This document shows, in pieces, positions 33,209 through 46,572 of a DNA stretch of 64,000 nucleotides. Under the pieces are notes generated by a model, which saw only the letters and a program-made list of their open reading frames with translations, was not told the DNA's origin and did not search any database. This stretch comes from Rhizophagus clarus (taxonomy: Eukaryota > Glomeromycota > Glomeromycetes > Glomerales > Glomeraceae): NCBI GenBank assembly GCA_015698045.1, contig BLAL01000228.1, positions 485,001-549,000 on the forward strand, in the 5' to 3' direction. Position numbers and translations under genes: made by a program. Each line of letters opens with the position of its first letter. Position 1 is the stretch's first letter.

Positions 33209-35320
33209 CAATTGAAATATTAACAAAAAATGTTTTAACACTCTTGTGTTTCGGTTTTATAAATTTTATTCGTTATAAACTTAATATAGCCAGATACAAT
33301 AAAGAAATACGCATATCAATTATAAAAAAGATAAAAAATAAAAAATCTATTAAATTTATTATATTTCCATATAAAATTTTTACACAGTAAAATTTGAGCC
33401 AAATTATTAAAATAAAATACTTTGAAATGTCAATAGATGTACTAAAAATAACAAGTAATCCAACTTTTTGACTCATATAGTCAAGAGTAATACTGACTGG
33501 AATAATTATAATGTTGGTTCGCACTATTATTAAACTTTGTACTATTTAGCTTTATTTGTACTAATAATATAATAGAGTTAATGAAAGAAGTTTGGATAAT
33601 TATAGTTGCACAATTACCTTGGCGTTGAAGTTCTTTTTCTTTTATTTATTTGTTTTTTTTTGTTAATACAAGGTGACTGTAACAATTGTAACAATTGTAA
33701 CATGAAATACTTTCATTTATTGTTGCACAATTTCTAAATGATAAATGACATTTACTTAAGGTAAGAAATACAGGATTAGCCTGTGATTATAATCCTGTGA
33801 GTATGTTACACAAAAGTCGGATCAAATTACAGGAGTAAATATGCGACCTTCTCGTTAAAAAAAAATTTCAAATAATACTTTAAAAATGCTTGTATAATTC
33901 ACAAAGTAATATCAATGAATTTTTAACGAGGTATGAAATTTTTTTAATGAATTCTAAATCAATTTTTTTAACTTAATTTTTATGATTTAACAGGTGAAAA
34001 CATATTCCTTTAAAGATTATAATGAGTTAGTAATTTATATGGAATTCCTCAAATTCAGATACAAAAGATTATATTTTGGTTTTCAAAGTGAATATTATTG
34101 ATCAATATACTAATATAGAAGACAAATGTCGTAAAGTTTCAGGATGTTGGTTTCAGGATTCAGAAAATTGGAATTCGGGAAATTAAAACTCAGGAAATAG
34201 AAATTCGAAAAAATGGTTTATCAGGTAATAACCCATTCTGGAATGAACATTCAGAAAATTGACTTCAGGAAAAGTATATTCAGAAAAACGCATTCAGGAA
34301 ATCGTACTGTAACCCTACTGTATATTAAAGATAAGTTATTGTAATTTCTTAATGCAGTTCCATCTTGGAAAGATTTTGTCAACGAAATATTTGTATTAAA
34401 CATCTCAAATTATATTTTTATATATTCCACTTTTTGACTACAAATTAACTTACTAAAATAAATGTGACATCGCCTTGTTTAGTAGTTGTTTTACTTAAAC
34501 CTCATAAAAGAGTGATCGACCAGTCGTGGCTAATATGCGACAGAAAGTACCTATATTATATTAACAGAAATGTTGTTTATCATAATAATCTAATTAACAA
34601 CCTGATTAGAAAAGATTTAAATTAGGATATAATGTCTATATTGCTCATAATAGTATAAGGGTTTACATATTTGCATTATAAACAAAGTAAATCTATGTTA
34701 TATATTTATTAAGCGTATTTTGGGTCAAGAACAACATGAGAAGTTTAAATCAAACTTTGATTTCTAATTAATTAAAGATTATTTTCCTTTATACTTAATG
34801 CTTTAATGGTTACATGTTTTTGAAGAAATGAAATTACTCTCATTCTCATGAGATTGACCAATTGATATAATTATAGGTTGTATCGTAAAATTTTTATGAA
34901 AAAATTCATAGTAGGCACAATTTTATAAAGCTTAGAATAGACAATATTATTAAAAAAATTAATGTAAATATAATTGTTCTTATCACAAATTATTTATTTA
35001 TTGTCGAAAATATCACATTTAAATATGTTGTTTTTGTGAAATAAAAAAAAAATAAAACAATTTATTTATCGAAGTAATTTAAATAACTAACATCAAATTC
35101 CAAATAAATTATTCACGTATTATGATGATCCTCAAACTTTATCACCTAGGTGCAGGTGATTCACCAAATTTTATTAAGAACAAGAAGTCCTTTATTAGAA
35201 TGAAATGATCGACAGTTACCTTTGGCGTTTAGTGATACCATATTGTTTATAAATAATTAAAAAATTTATTTTTTGAAACTAAACTAAATTCTGTAGTAAG
35301 AGTTCTTCGGTACCCAAACT
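33209..35320. other. AT-rich intergenic DNA upstream of the kinase/Sel1 gene
   Basis: No supported gene. Around 34130-34310 a short degenerate repeat (ttcaggaaa, attcagaaaa) recurs about ten times. Immediately before the kinase start is a plausible short leader (gagttcttcggtacccaaact). Confidence 0.4.
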
Positions 35321-38301
35321 ATGTCCAATAACGTTGAACTTATTGACAATTCAAATTCGAATAATTGGAATAAATGGATTGAAAAAGCCATTTCTAAAAG
35401 ACTTATTAAATATTATGAGTTCAAAGATTTTTCTAATATTCAAGAAATTGGTTCTGGAGGCTTTGCAAAAGTTTATCGTGCAAACTGGAAGAAATCTCAT
35501 ATCCGTTATGCAATAAAATCATTTATTAAAATCGATAATGCTACAGCTAAAGCGATTGTTCGTGAGGTAATTATAATTTCATATTTTATTATTTATAATA
35601 ATATAAATTTTTTTGATGCAATGTTTTTTTACTGCCTAGATTCAACTTCATCGTGAAGTTGACCATCATGATAATATCATCCGTTTTTATGGCGTCACAA
35701 CTTCCATTAAGGGTATAATAAGTTCATCATATTATTTGATTTACTATAATATGCAATAACTAATTAACTCATTTGTAAAATTTTCTTTTTAAAAGAAAAT
35801 CAAAGAAAAGAATATTCATTAGTAATAGAATATGCTGATAATGGTACCCTCCGAAACTATTTGAAAAAAAATCTTAAAAATCTCAATTGGAATGATAAAT
35901 ATAAACTTGCATTTCAATTGGTTCACGCAGTATCATGTTTACATGATGAAGGGTATCATTCATCGTGATTTGGTAAACATTAACAATTTATATATTTTAT
36001 TAACGATTATTTTATCTTAATTTAATTGTATAATTTTTATGTATAATAGAACTCCAATAATGTGTTGGTACATCAGCATGCTGTCAAGTTATCAGATTTT
36101 GGCTTATCGAAAAGAGTTGAGGAAACATCGAACTCACAATCAAAGACATTTGGATTAATTCCTTACACTGATCCAAAAAGTTTTAATGAAAACATAAAAC
36201 CACTATATTTATTAAATAAAAAAAGTGATATATATAGCATAGGTGTATTATTGTGGGAATTATCCAGCGGTCATCCTCCATTTCATGATCGCACACCATA
36301 CGGTGTTTGTTTAGCTATAAGTATTTCACAAGGCCATAGAGAGACACCTATACCTGAGACGTCTGAAGGTTATATAAAGATTTATACTGGTATGTATAAA
36401 TTACTATTAATGTGATTTATAACATATGGAATTAATTAATAATTTTTTTTTTTTTTTTTGTAGATTGTTGGAATATTGAACCTGATAATCGACCAACTAT
36501 CAATCAAGTAGTTGATGAATTAAAAAAAATTATAACAAAAGAGAACATAATTATAAAAGATTTTTACTTATATGATGAAAACAAAGGTACCATCCAGCCA
36601 TCAAGTTACTGTCAGTCCAATTCAGCTACTGAAATTTTAGAAACTAGTTATTGTTTATTACATGACAATTCATCACAAGTTATTGATTTCACTAAAATAA
36701 AAGAAATAAAATCTTCAATGCCGCCAAATAAACAAACTGAGAATAGTTTTAATATAATAGTTAATGATATAATCAATTTTTTTGAAAATAGCAGTAGTAA
36801 AATAGGAAAACAGGAAGTCCTAAATTATTTTAATAATCAAAATATAACTTTGCAAGAAATAAACAATTTATTATTAAATAATCAAAATATTTCAAATTAT
36901 ATTTTTATGCTTGGAAAATTTAGCCTTTTAGGAATTGGAGCAGATATTGACAAGAAAAAGGCATTTGGATTATATCAAAAGGCAGCAGATTTAGGAAGTG
37001 CATCAGGTATATGTAATTTAGGATATTGTTATCAAAAAGGAATTGGAACAGATATTGACAAGAAAAAGGCATTTGAATTATATCAAAAGGCAGCAGATTT
37101 AGGAAATGCATTCGGAATAAATAAATTAGGATATTGTTATCAAAAAGGAATTGGAACTGATATTGACAAGATAAAGGCATTTGTATTATATCAAAAGGTG
37201 ACAGATTTAGGAAATGTATCAGGAATATATTATTTAGGATATTGTTATCAAAATGGAATTGGAATAGATATTGACAAGAAAAAGGCATTTGAATTATATC
37301 AAAAAGCAGCAGATTTAGGAAATACATATGGAATATATTATTTAGGATATTGTTATCAAAGTGGAATTGGAGTAGATATTGATAAGAAAAGGTCATTTAA
37401 ATTATATCAAAAAGCAGCAGATTTAGGAAGTGCATCAGGAATAAGTAGTTTAGGATATTGTTATCAAAATGGAATTGGAACAGATATTGACAAGAAAAGG
37501 GCATTTGAATTGTATCAAAAGGCAGCAGATTTAGGAAGTGCATCAGGAATAAGTAGTTTAGGATATTGTTATCAAAAAGGAATTGGAACTGATATTGACA
37601 AGAAAAAGGCATTTGTATTATATCAAAAAGCAGCAGATTTAGGCAATACATATGGAATATATAGTTTAGGACGCTGTTATCAAAATGGAATTGGAATAGA
37701 TATTGACAAGAAAAAGGCATTTGAATTATATCAAAAAGCAGCAGATTTAGGAAATACATATGGAATATGTTATTTAGGATATTGTTATCAAAGTGGAATT
37801 GGAGTAGATATTGATAAGAAAAGGTCATTTAAATTATATCAAAAAGCAGCAGATTTAGGAAGTGCATCAGGAATAAGTAGTTTAGGATATTGTTATCAAA
37901 ATGGAATTGGAACAGATATTGACAAGAAAAGGGCATTTGAATTGTATCAAAAGGCAGCAGATTTAGGAAGTGCATCAGGAATAAGTAGTTTAGGATATTG
38001 TTATCAAAAAGGAATTGGAACTGATATTGACAAGAAAAAGGCATTTGTATTATATCAAAAAGCAGCAGATTTAGGCAATACATATGGAATATATAGTTTA
38101 GGACGCTGTTATCAAAAAGGAATTGGAATAGATATTGACAAGAAAAGGGCATTTGATTTATATCAAAAAGCCGCAGATTTAGGAAATAGTACAGCTCAGT
38201 ATAAACTTACTTTATTACATATCAAAAATGGTAAAAGCATTTTTAAAAATATTTATAAAGCAATTTATTGGTATAAAAAATCGACTAAACAGGGAAATTA
38301 A
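35321..38301 (+). pseudogene. Protein kinase fused to Sel1 repeats, with a frameshift
   Basis: Five exons: 35321-35566, 35640-35712, 35796-35972, 36050-36389 and 36464-38301, all with GT...AG introns. The kinase part keeps IGSGGFAKVY (glycine loop), YAIKSF (lysine), HRDL, LSDFGLSKR and SDIYSIGVLLWEL, so the family member is catalytically competent in design. After a linker come eleven 36-aa Sel1-type repeats (consensus AFELYQKAADLGSASGISSL then GYCYQKGIGTDIDKKK) plus a partial twelfth and a divergent terminal unit. Such kinase-Sel1 proteins are expanded in Rhizophagus and are thought to act as signalling scaffolds. Odd: in exon 3, directly before IIHRDL (about 35951-35955), one extra base shifts the frame, so the frame as read ends in HDEGYHSS and a stop. 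This is either a real inactivation or a one-base sequencing error. Everything downstream remains open, which argues for recent loss or error. Confidence 0.8.
36932..38180 (+). repeat. 108-bp Sel1 repeat array with a duplicated four-unit block
   Basis: Units of 108 bp (36 codons) run head to tail. A block of four units (432 bp) starting near 37270 is repeated almost exactly from near 37700: both encode the series ...YCYQSGIGVDIDKKR / SFKLYQ / AFELYQ / AFVLYQ...GRCYQ. Near-identity at silent sites points to recent unequal exchange or conversion. The same periodicity creates three long minus-strand shadow frames. Confidence 0.9.
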
Positions 38302-39936
38302 GATGCTTAAAAAAAGTTAAAAATTTTAAAGCATAGTTAGGCTGATTATGATTTTATTTGTTTATATATTCTTTAAATATTAAATTATAAAAATTTATAT
38401 TATTGCTGTTTTAGAAATAGTAGATGTGAATTTTATATATAAAAAAAAATTGGAAATATTTAGCGATTACAGCATGAGCGGCAAAATTTACCATTATCTA
38501 TGGAAATTCCATGGAATTAGAAATTCAAGAACCTTTTATTAAAATGATATATAAACTAATTTTATATGTATATTTTTTTTTATTTAAACTGAAATAAAAC
38601 AATATTTTCTTATACAAAAAATCACTCTTTCTTTGGATCAAATTTAATCTAATTCAATTTATAATAAATAAGTAAATTATTTTACTCGCAGAATTAAAAT
38701 TTTTATTTTTATTTTACTTTTTATTTATTAAAAATTATTTTTTGTAATACAAATTATTTTTTTAAATTGCAACACTTGAAAGAAGTACCTTTATAATAAC
38801 TGATCCTGAAATAATAGAAGTATATAAATGACTTGAAATAATAGCTAATAACCCTCTACCAATATAATTAATGTATATTAAGTAATAAATAATAACATAC
38901 ACAATCGGTATTTAACTTCAATAATTTGATCAAAAAAATGAATAAATAAAATTTTCGAGCACCTCCCTAGTTATTTGAAATAAAAATTTAAATTTTCTTT
39001 TTGTAGTCATATTTGTAAAAAAAAATTACACTCAGATTTTCTGAACAAATTTTTTTTATTAATAACATAGATTTGCACCAGCTTAAACAATTGAGCCATT
39101 GTATTTCAAGTTGTTTCCTATTCTATCTATTGATTATCTAGAATTAATGTGGAATAGAGTTTGGAACCGGTTGATTTTTAAAAACTGAATTTAAAATAAG
39201 TGCAACTGGTTTGACCTTTTCAAATCAGTTTTTACAAAACCGGTTAAAACTGATTTATGCATCCGGTTTATATTTATTCAATTATCAATTTATCATAATA
39301 AGAAATATGCAAGATTCTGATGAAGTAGTGTTTTATTTGTAATAAAAATAAATCAGATTGTCAGATTGAAGAATGATCCAGTTAATGAGATTACTTTACT
39401 AATTTTAGCTCAAATTAATGTTGTGGATGAAACCAAAACCAGCTTACCAGCCTATAGGTGAAACCTCTGAAACTGGGTGAAACTAGTTTCACTACAGGTG
39501 TAAACTTTAAAACTTCCAAAATCTCTGAAACCTCCATAATCCAAAAAGGAGGTGATTGGGTAAATTTTTTATATACTGTATATCTATATACTAGAAATGC
39601 ATTCAAAGCTATTTAGCCTAATTTATGCTTGTAACCAAAACCCTTTCATGTGACTTTTGGCCAAATTTTCAAACTTAATTTAAGCAAAAAAACAATGAAA
39701 CTGATATCTAATATATCTGATATAAAATTACCAGGTTAAATCACCCAGATGAAATCATCCCAGGTGCAAATTAGTTACATGATTTTTTTTAATCGTTCTA
39801 ATAAACGAATCACTTTTTTAATTAATAATAAAAATCATTTTTTTTAAATCAAAAAAAAACGCTTTTTTTTAATTAGAAATTTTTTAAAAAAATAAAATCA
39901 TTTTTAGTCAAAAAAATCATTTTTATTAATTAAAAT
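38302..39936. other. AT-rich intergenic DNA
   Basis: No gene supported. Around 39160-39290 'accggtt' and 'aactgattt' words recur in both orientations (possible old inverted repeat). From 39780 the sequence changes to 'aaaatcattttttt' low-complexity repeats. Confidence 0.4.
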
Positions 39937-40650
39937 AGTATTCTGAACAGGCCAGGTCAGGTCAGGTAATCCATTTGACCCACCGTTTGACCAGTATAAT
40001 ATTTCGGGTCAGACAGGTCAGATCAGACAGGTCAAGTAAATTGTTGGGAATGTTATCTACTGCAAACATTTTTATTAGATAGAGCAATAAAGTGGCAAAA
40101 AAAACATTTTTTTATCTCAAATTGCCTATAAAAAACGTCTCGTAACATTTTTTTTGTTATGCCTTTTTTAAGAGTTTAATTAAATTATTTTTTAAATGTT
40201 TAATTTAAAAAACAGCTTTTTAGGCATTTGATTAAAAAAAGCCAAAAACAACGCTTTTTTTAGGCGTTTACATTTTTTTTAAGCGTTTGATCAGAAAGAA
40301 ACACTTTTTCTTAAGTATTTAATCAGAAAGAAACACTTTTTCTTAAGCGTTTAATCTAAAAATGCTAAATACGTTTTTTTAAAGCGTATAATTAAGTTTT
40401 TTTTTAAGCATTTAATCAAAAAAAGCCAAAAAATGCTTTTTTTAATCGGTTTAATTAAAAAAATGCTTATTTTAAATGTTTAATTTAAAAATAACGTTAA
40501 AAAGTGGGGTTAAACTGTTTTTAGTGATTTAGTTAGTATAAAGGAAGTGCCTTAGCACTTTCTTCTTCGGGTCAATTGGCCAGTCAAACTATGACCTGAC
40601 CTAGGGTCAGGTCACGAATTTGATAACCCAATCTGAATTCAGAACACTAG
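39937..40650. mobile_element. Non-autonomous TIR element with internal 'aagcgttt' repeats
   Basis: The left end is agtattctgaacaggccagg, the right end attcagaacacta; the outer dozen bases are inverted repeats (agt[a/g]ttctgaa). Subterminal 'ggtcaggtca' and 'gacctgacc' words face each other. The centre (40140-40520) has degenerate 'aagcgtttaat...aaaacgc' repeats like those at 52.1-54.0 kb. Tcttcgggtcaatt near the right end has a counterpart (aacttcgggttgaa) at 54297. No protein is encoded. Confidence 0.55.
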
Positions 40651-41897
40651 TTAAAAATGATTAAAAAATGGTTTTTATATGGGTTTTAGTAGTTATAACT
40701 GATTAAAAAAAATGGATTTTAATTAAAACGATTAAAAAAAAATCATTTTTTTTAATTAAAATGATTAATAAAAATCAAATTAAAATGATTTTTTATCATT
40801 TAATTAAAAAAAAGTCATTTTTTTTTTAAAAGCATGTCAAAGGCTAAAAATACCGTTTAATTAAAAAAGAAAATGATTTTAATCGCATTTTAAAATCATT
40901 TTAAACAAAAAAAATGATATTTTTAAATGAATGCATTTTGGCATTTTAAATGATAATTTTATTAAAAAAAAGTTTTCGCAATAAAAACTGGTGCATATGA
41001 GAGATTATTAAAAAACAATTTTAATATTTTTATTAATTGCTTTAATAAAAAAATTGATTTTACCATTTTTTTAATAATTTTTATAAAGAAAAAAATATAG
41101 TATATTTTCTCAATATTTTTTTTTATTAAAATTATTCAAAAAAAAATAATGGTAAAATCCAATTTAACGTTACTTGTTATTATTTTGGTAAAAAAATCGG
41201 TTTATTGTCATTTTTTAATTATTCTGATAAAAAAAATCATTAAAAATCGTTATAAATGTTATTTTAATTAGTAATATTCTTTAGAAAATAACATTAAAGA
41301 CGCTTTTTAACATTTATTATATTATTCTGATGAAAGAAATGGTATAAGCGCCTTTAATGTTATTATTAATTATTCTGATAAAAAAAACGTTAAAAAGTGT
41401 TTTTTTTAACATCATTTTTTAATTGTTCTAATAATAAAAAGACATTAAAAACATTTTTAAGTATTTTTGAATATGTTGTTTTAATTTAATAAAAAAGTTG
41501 ACCATTTTTAACATCTTTTTATATATTTTCATGACATTTTTAATTGTTATAGTGTATCATCTAACAAAAAAAGAAAAAAAGAATTCTCCAACAAATTCTT
41601 ATTAGGAAAAATTCTTTAGCAGTTCCCTATCAAAAAAAAATTGCCATTATCAAAAAATTCTCCCTATTATTTTTGAAAATAATTTCTCCAACGAAAATTA
41701 AAAAAAAATATATAAAAAAATTTTTTTAACAAATTAACCAAAAAATTCTTTCCTATTAAAAAAAAAAAATTCTTTAGCAAAATTCTATTCTCCTCTATTG
41801 AAAAAATCTTCAACGAAATTCTTCAGTCAGCAAGAAAAAAAAAAAAATATTTTTTTTTTTTAATTTTGTACATTACCGATTTTGAAGAAATATTAGC
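40651..41897. repeat. Degenerate low-complexity repeats (aaaatgatt/aatcatttt)
   Basis: Irregular recurrence of 'aaaatgattaaaaaa', 'aaaaacgttaaaaa' and 'aattctttagcaa' words. Short inverted pairs are common. No unit is long enough to define boundaries, and no coding sequence is seen. Confidence 0.5.
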
Positions 41898-42240
41898 ACC
41901 GGGGTTAACATCTTGTTAACCCTGTGATGACAAAAGATCGATTCAACTCAAAAATGAAAAATGTCAACCTCAGCGCTGATGATTTTGTCAACTCAGTGCT
42001 GACAAAAATGTCAATCACGATGCTGACAAAATGTCAACCGGTTCTGACATTTTGTCAACCACGGTGCTAACAAAATGTCATCTGGTTCTGACATTTTGTC
42101 AACCCGGTGCTGACATTTTAGTCAGCTCGGTGCTGATCTTAGTTCTGACATTTTGTCAGCTTGGTGCTGATCTTTTGTCAACCTGGTGCTGACATTTTGT
42201 CAGAACTAACGACAGTATCGCGCTGACCTTTTTGTCCAGC
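41898..42240. repeat. Tandem/inverted repeat 'ggtgctgacattttgtcaac'
   Basis: About a dozen degenerate units of roughly 20-36 bp, alternating between 'ctgacaaaatgtcaacc' and 'ctgacattttgtcaacc'. It starts with the perfect inverted repeat gggttaac...gttaaccc, with 'atcttgttaaccctgtgatg' around it. It is distinctly more GC-rich than its surroundings. Confidence 0.75.
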
Positions 42241-43570
42241 CCGGCTTGCCATACCGTTAGTTGATGTTTTTACTAATATTAAATAAGTAGCAGATAATTA
42301 AGTTTTTTTGGTAATAATGATAGATCATAGAAAAAATTTTTTTTTATAATCAGTATATAATAATCTATATAACTAAAAAGTTAATCTATCATTTTCTTGG
42401 TTAGATATTTTTTTTAGATTATACTGTGAATTCCAATCATTATTATTAGCTACAAACTATGTATATCTATATATTACATAATAATTTCAAGTTAAGAACG
42501 TATGATGGCATTTGCACCAGATATTAGTAACCGGTTACAAATTTTTTTCTTTTTTTTTAAAAAATGATTTTTCATGAAATTTTATTTTTTTTTATTTTTA
42601 TTTACACACATCCTCCTTGGATCGGTAGATAATTATTTTTTTAGTTTTTTTTATTTCTTTTAGCATTTTTAATATTTCATTTTTCTCTTTTGTAGGCTCC
42701 ATTAACAAAAAAAAAAAAATAATATTTAAAAAAAGTTTTGAATAAAACTTCAGAGTTTCTACTTGGTGAATTAGCTGGTAAAATTTAAAGAACGTAAAGT
42801 GGCATCATTGCAAAAATCATCAATTGTGTTATTTAACGAATTTTGTCAGCTGTTTTGTAAGTGGTTTTCTTTTTTTTTTAATGCTCTATTTAATTCGATC
42901 TTTTGGACTTTGTGAATAAGTATTATAGTCTCAAAGTTTTCAGTTTGCTTTGAAACTTTTTTTAAAACTTTTTTTTAATATCTTTTATTCTAAACTTTTT
43001 TCTAAATTTTTCTTTTTTTTTTTATAGATATTATGGACCTTTTTTTTTAGTGACTGGTTTCTGTGCTTCAGTAGTAACAATTCATTCTTAAACACGTGTA
43101 TTTTGAAAGACATTAATTCTATTAACACATTTAACATTATCAGATAATGAAAAATCATTCAATTGAATTTCTCTGGATGCAGATTTTGGTACATAGACAA
43201 GGATCTGATAGATTTTGATAGGTAATTGTAAGATTTTTTTCAATTAATTTATTTAATGAAACATTAATTAACATTTCAATTATTTTGTTTTAGATGGAAC
43301 ATATTTTTACTCATAGTCCATTGACTATAAAATTTCACAAAATTTAAAAAAAATATAATGATGAATTATGATTTTTTGAAATTCTTGAACATGGATTTTG
43401 ATGAAAGTGGAAATATTATAAATTGTTATACAAAGTATTTATTGATATTTTGTTTTGTCCCTTTTTCTTTATGAAAGTTTTATATTGGGTTTAGATGCAT
43501 TGAATTTCGATGATTAGTTTTTTTATATTTTTTTAATAAAACGTTTCTCATATTTCTTTTTTTCTTCTTT
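42241..43570. other. AT-rich DNA with scattered splice-like signals
   Basis: No open frame. Acceptor-like tracts ending in ttttgtag or ttttag occur near 42695 and 43295, and a donor-like gtaattg near 43221, in the same orientation as the denser series that follows. Confidence 0.3.
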
Positions 43571-44445
43571 TTGTAGGCTGACAGTTTTTTGAAGTATTTA
43601 GAAAATGGTAAGTTTTGCAACAGATGTTGTAAAACTTTATTTTTTTTAAAATTGGAAACATTTATTAATATTTCTTGATTTAGATTCAGTTCCAATATTG
43701 GGATATTAGATGGTAAGCTTCACTGTAATTTTATTTTGATTTTTTCTAATCAGAAACGTTACTAATGTTTATATATATTTTTGTTTGTAGACTTTAGTAT
43801 TAAAACCAAAATGGTAAGTTTTACAATGTGAACTTATTATTTAATTAATTAGAAACGTTAATTAACACTTCCCCAAAATTTTTTATTAGGTTTTGGCATC
43901 AGAATACCAGAAACTTTAAAGAGGTAAGTTTTGCAATTTTTAATTACAAAACTTAATTTTTTATTAATTCTCTTTAATAAGAATGTCTATTGTCGTTTTT
44001 TATTAATTCTCTTTAATAAGAATGTCTATTGTCGTTTTTTTATTTCTTTTCTATAGTTTTTCAGGTTCAAGATACTGAAGCACAAAAATATATGATAAGT
44101 TTTGCAATACCACCATTTTTTACTTTTTTTAACAAATGTTAACTTACACATTCATTATTCTTTCGTAGTTTACTTTTGGTTCCTTTCAATTGGATACTGG
44201 TAAGTTTGAAATTGTTCAAAACTTAATTTTTTAACTAAAGACTAATGTTTTTTTCTTTTTAAAATAGAAAAATACTAAGTATCACAAGTTTCGCAAAACT
44301 TATTAATTTTAACTTTTTTACTAATGGTTTACTCACTTCTTTATAGATTTCAAGTCAGAAATATATATTAATATTTGTTAATATTTATTATACAGTTATT
44401 CTATTTTTGTTATTTTTTTTGGATAGATCAAAAATTGGCAGTTCA
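43571..44445 (+). other. Degenerate series of splice-bounded mini-segments
   Basis: At least six short segments (about 23-38 nt) are each preceded by a pyrimidine tract ending in tag and followed by (g)taagttt or gtaagctt: for example gctgacag...aaaatg before gtaagttttgcaac; attcag...agatg before gtaagcttcac; actttagtattaaaaccaaaatg (23 nt, whole segment) before gtaagttttacaa; gttttggcat...aagag before gtaagttttgcaatt; tttacttttg...atactg before gtaagtttg. The 'introns' of about 70-120 bp are related to one another (gtaagttttgcaa...aaactta...aattag/aacgtt). The segments do not share a long reading frame. This may be a real micro-exon transcript or a decayed tandem repeat like the one at 58.7-60.25 kb. 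Confidence 0.45.
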
Positions 44446-46572
44446 TTTTGCTTAGTGTTCAGACCCGTTAGTTAACGGGTTTGTCATTTTTTTTGTAAAA
44501 CATTGTATTAAAACTTAATGTTATTAGAATCTAGGTTTGACTATCAAAAAATTTGTTAGACAAATTGATCAGGAACGATTATCAACCTTGTATTACTCAT
44601 TATGCTATCCAATATCTATCCGTAAATAACTGTTTACCTTAACGGGTTAAAACGGGTTAAAACGGTTGGATCCGATAAGAAAATTGAACATTTATCAGCC
44701 GATCTGCAGAATGCATATTATAATTTTTAATACTAACTAGGGCTCTTTAGTACAGTTAGTGAGCTTATTTTACTGCAAATATTTTTTTATAATTATTGTT
44801 CAGAAAAGATTATTTATAACAGTCGTTGCTAAATATTTTAATTATTGCAAATTTCTTCAATTAAGCTTAAATTAATTAAATTAATTTATTATTTGTTTTT
44901 TTTTTTTTGATAAATATTGTTTAAGACAATAATACTAGTTTGATTTTAAAAGTGACTTGTAGTGTTTTATTAATGGTTGTTTTAAAAAAAAAAAAGATGA
45001 AAAGACCAAAAAGTTAATTATATTCTTTTTTTTTTGCACTGTGTTATAATAAAACTTATATTCTTATATATTTAGTTATTTAGTTTAAAAATTATTAAAA
45101 AAACTTAAGAAAAAAATTTTTTTTTAATTATTGTTATAAATTATTTGGAAAATGATTTATTGATATATTTCTATAATAATTTATAATTAACCATATGGAG
45201 AGTTTTTAATATAAATTCTATATATTATCTATTAAATAATTTTAATCTTTTTACTTTATTAAAAAAAAAAATTAATTTTAAAATTTATTTTTTAATGGTT
45301 TATTAATCTAGTTTAATATAAAACTGTTGAATAAAAAATAAATTATTAATAAACCAGTTAAATAAAATGTTTTAATTATCCAGTTAATAAATCATTAAAG
45401 AAAAATAAATTAATTCTTTATTAATTAACCAGTTCAATATACTGTTAAAAAAAAAACTTTTTTAATCATTTGGTCAATAAACTGTTTGTTAAAAAAAAAA
45501 ATAAATAGTATATCAATTTTTTTTTAATTAAGTATCATTATTTGATTTAATAAACCATAAAAAAATTATGTTAAAATAAAAATATTAATTTTTTTTTAAT
45601 TATTCAGATTAAAAAAACTTAGAATAAATATTTTCAATTTTTTTTTTTTAATGATCGGTAATTCCCAATGCAGTTAAAGTCTGTTCATTATTTGTCTATT
45701 GAGATATAGATATTAGAAAAGATAAGCAGATGATTATATGACTCTTAGTTACAATAATATATTGTACTGCTTCAAAGTGGTGCTCTATGTAAGATCAATT
45801 GTCAATTAAATTCATACAAACATATCAATAACTATTTAAAACTGTCTTCAAAATCTTAATTTTAGTATTAATGCAATCCTCGTTCTTTTATTGTATACAC
45901 ACATATGTCTAAGATGGATTTGGTACAAAATCCAAATGTCAAAATCCCAAAATTCGCAGAATTATGCAATCCATTATCCAAATATAATTTTATTATATAA
46001 AATAAATTTTTTTTTTATTAGAATCAAAGTTATAATGTAAAAATAAAAAAAGAATATCATAAAAACTAAAAAATTGATATAGTCTGCTGTTGGAGTATAA
46101 TTAATTTTCTGAATCATAAGATAGGTGTAATTCATTGCAATACATGACTCTACTCAGTGTATCAAAGCTAGATTAATTAATAAAAAGAGTTTTATCAGAA
46201 CGGTCATCTGTCAATTAGTTATATGATTTCTGAGGTGCCAGATAGGCAGATATAGACCTGCATCTGGATCCATTTTACAGATAGATAACGATTTTTATTT
46301 AGATTATCTGAAGATCAAAATTTTAAGGTATTAAACTAGGGTTCTTTTAATACAGTTAGTGAGTTTAGTTTAAATACTATATTAACAGTTAATTAATTGT
46401 GATGTTAAACCTTGGTCTGAGTCCTTGGCAAATTTTCATTGCTAATTATTATCATGGTTTACAGCAGGTTCGCAAAAAAAAAGTTGCAAACTATTTTTAT
46501 TACACATAGAAAACGGATTTTAATATTTTTACAATGAAATTCGATAAATCTACTATATAATAATTGTTTTCC
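44446..46572. other. AT-rich DNA without genes
   Basis: It contains 'taacgggttaaaacgggtta' near 44640 and the motif 'acagttagtgag' twice, at about 44752 and 46357, each after 'actaggg'. This hints at dispersed repeat ends. No reading frame is supported. Confidence 0.35.

Noticed and set aside
36920-38152. Three minus-strand frames of 107-158 codons
   Set aside because: Antisense shadows of the 108-bp Sel1 repeat; they recur with the 432-bp block.
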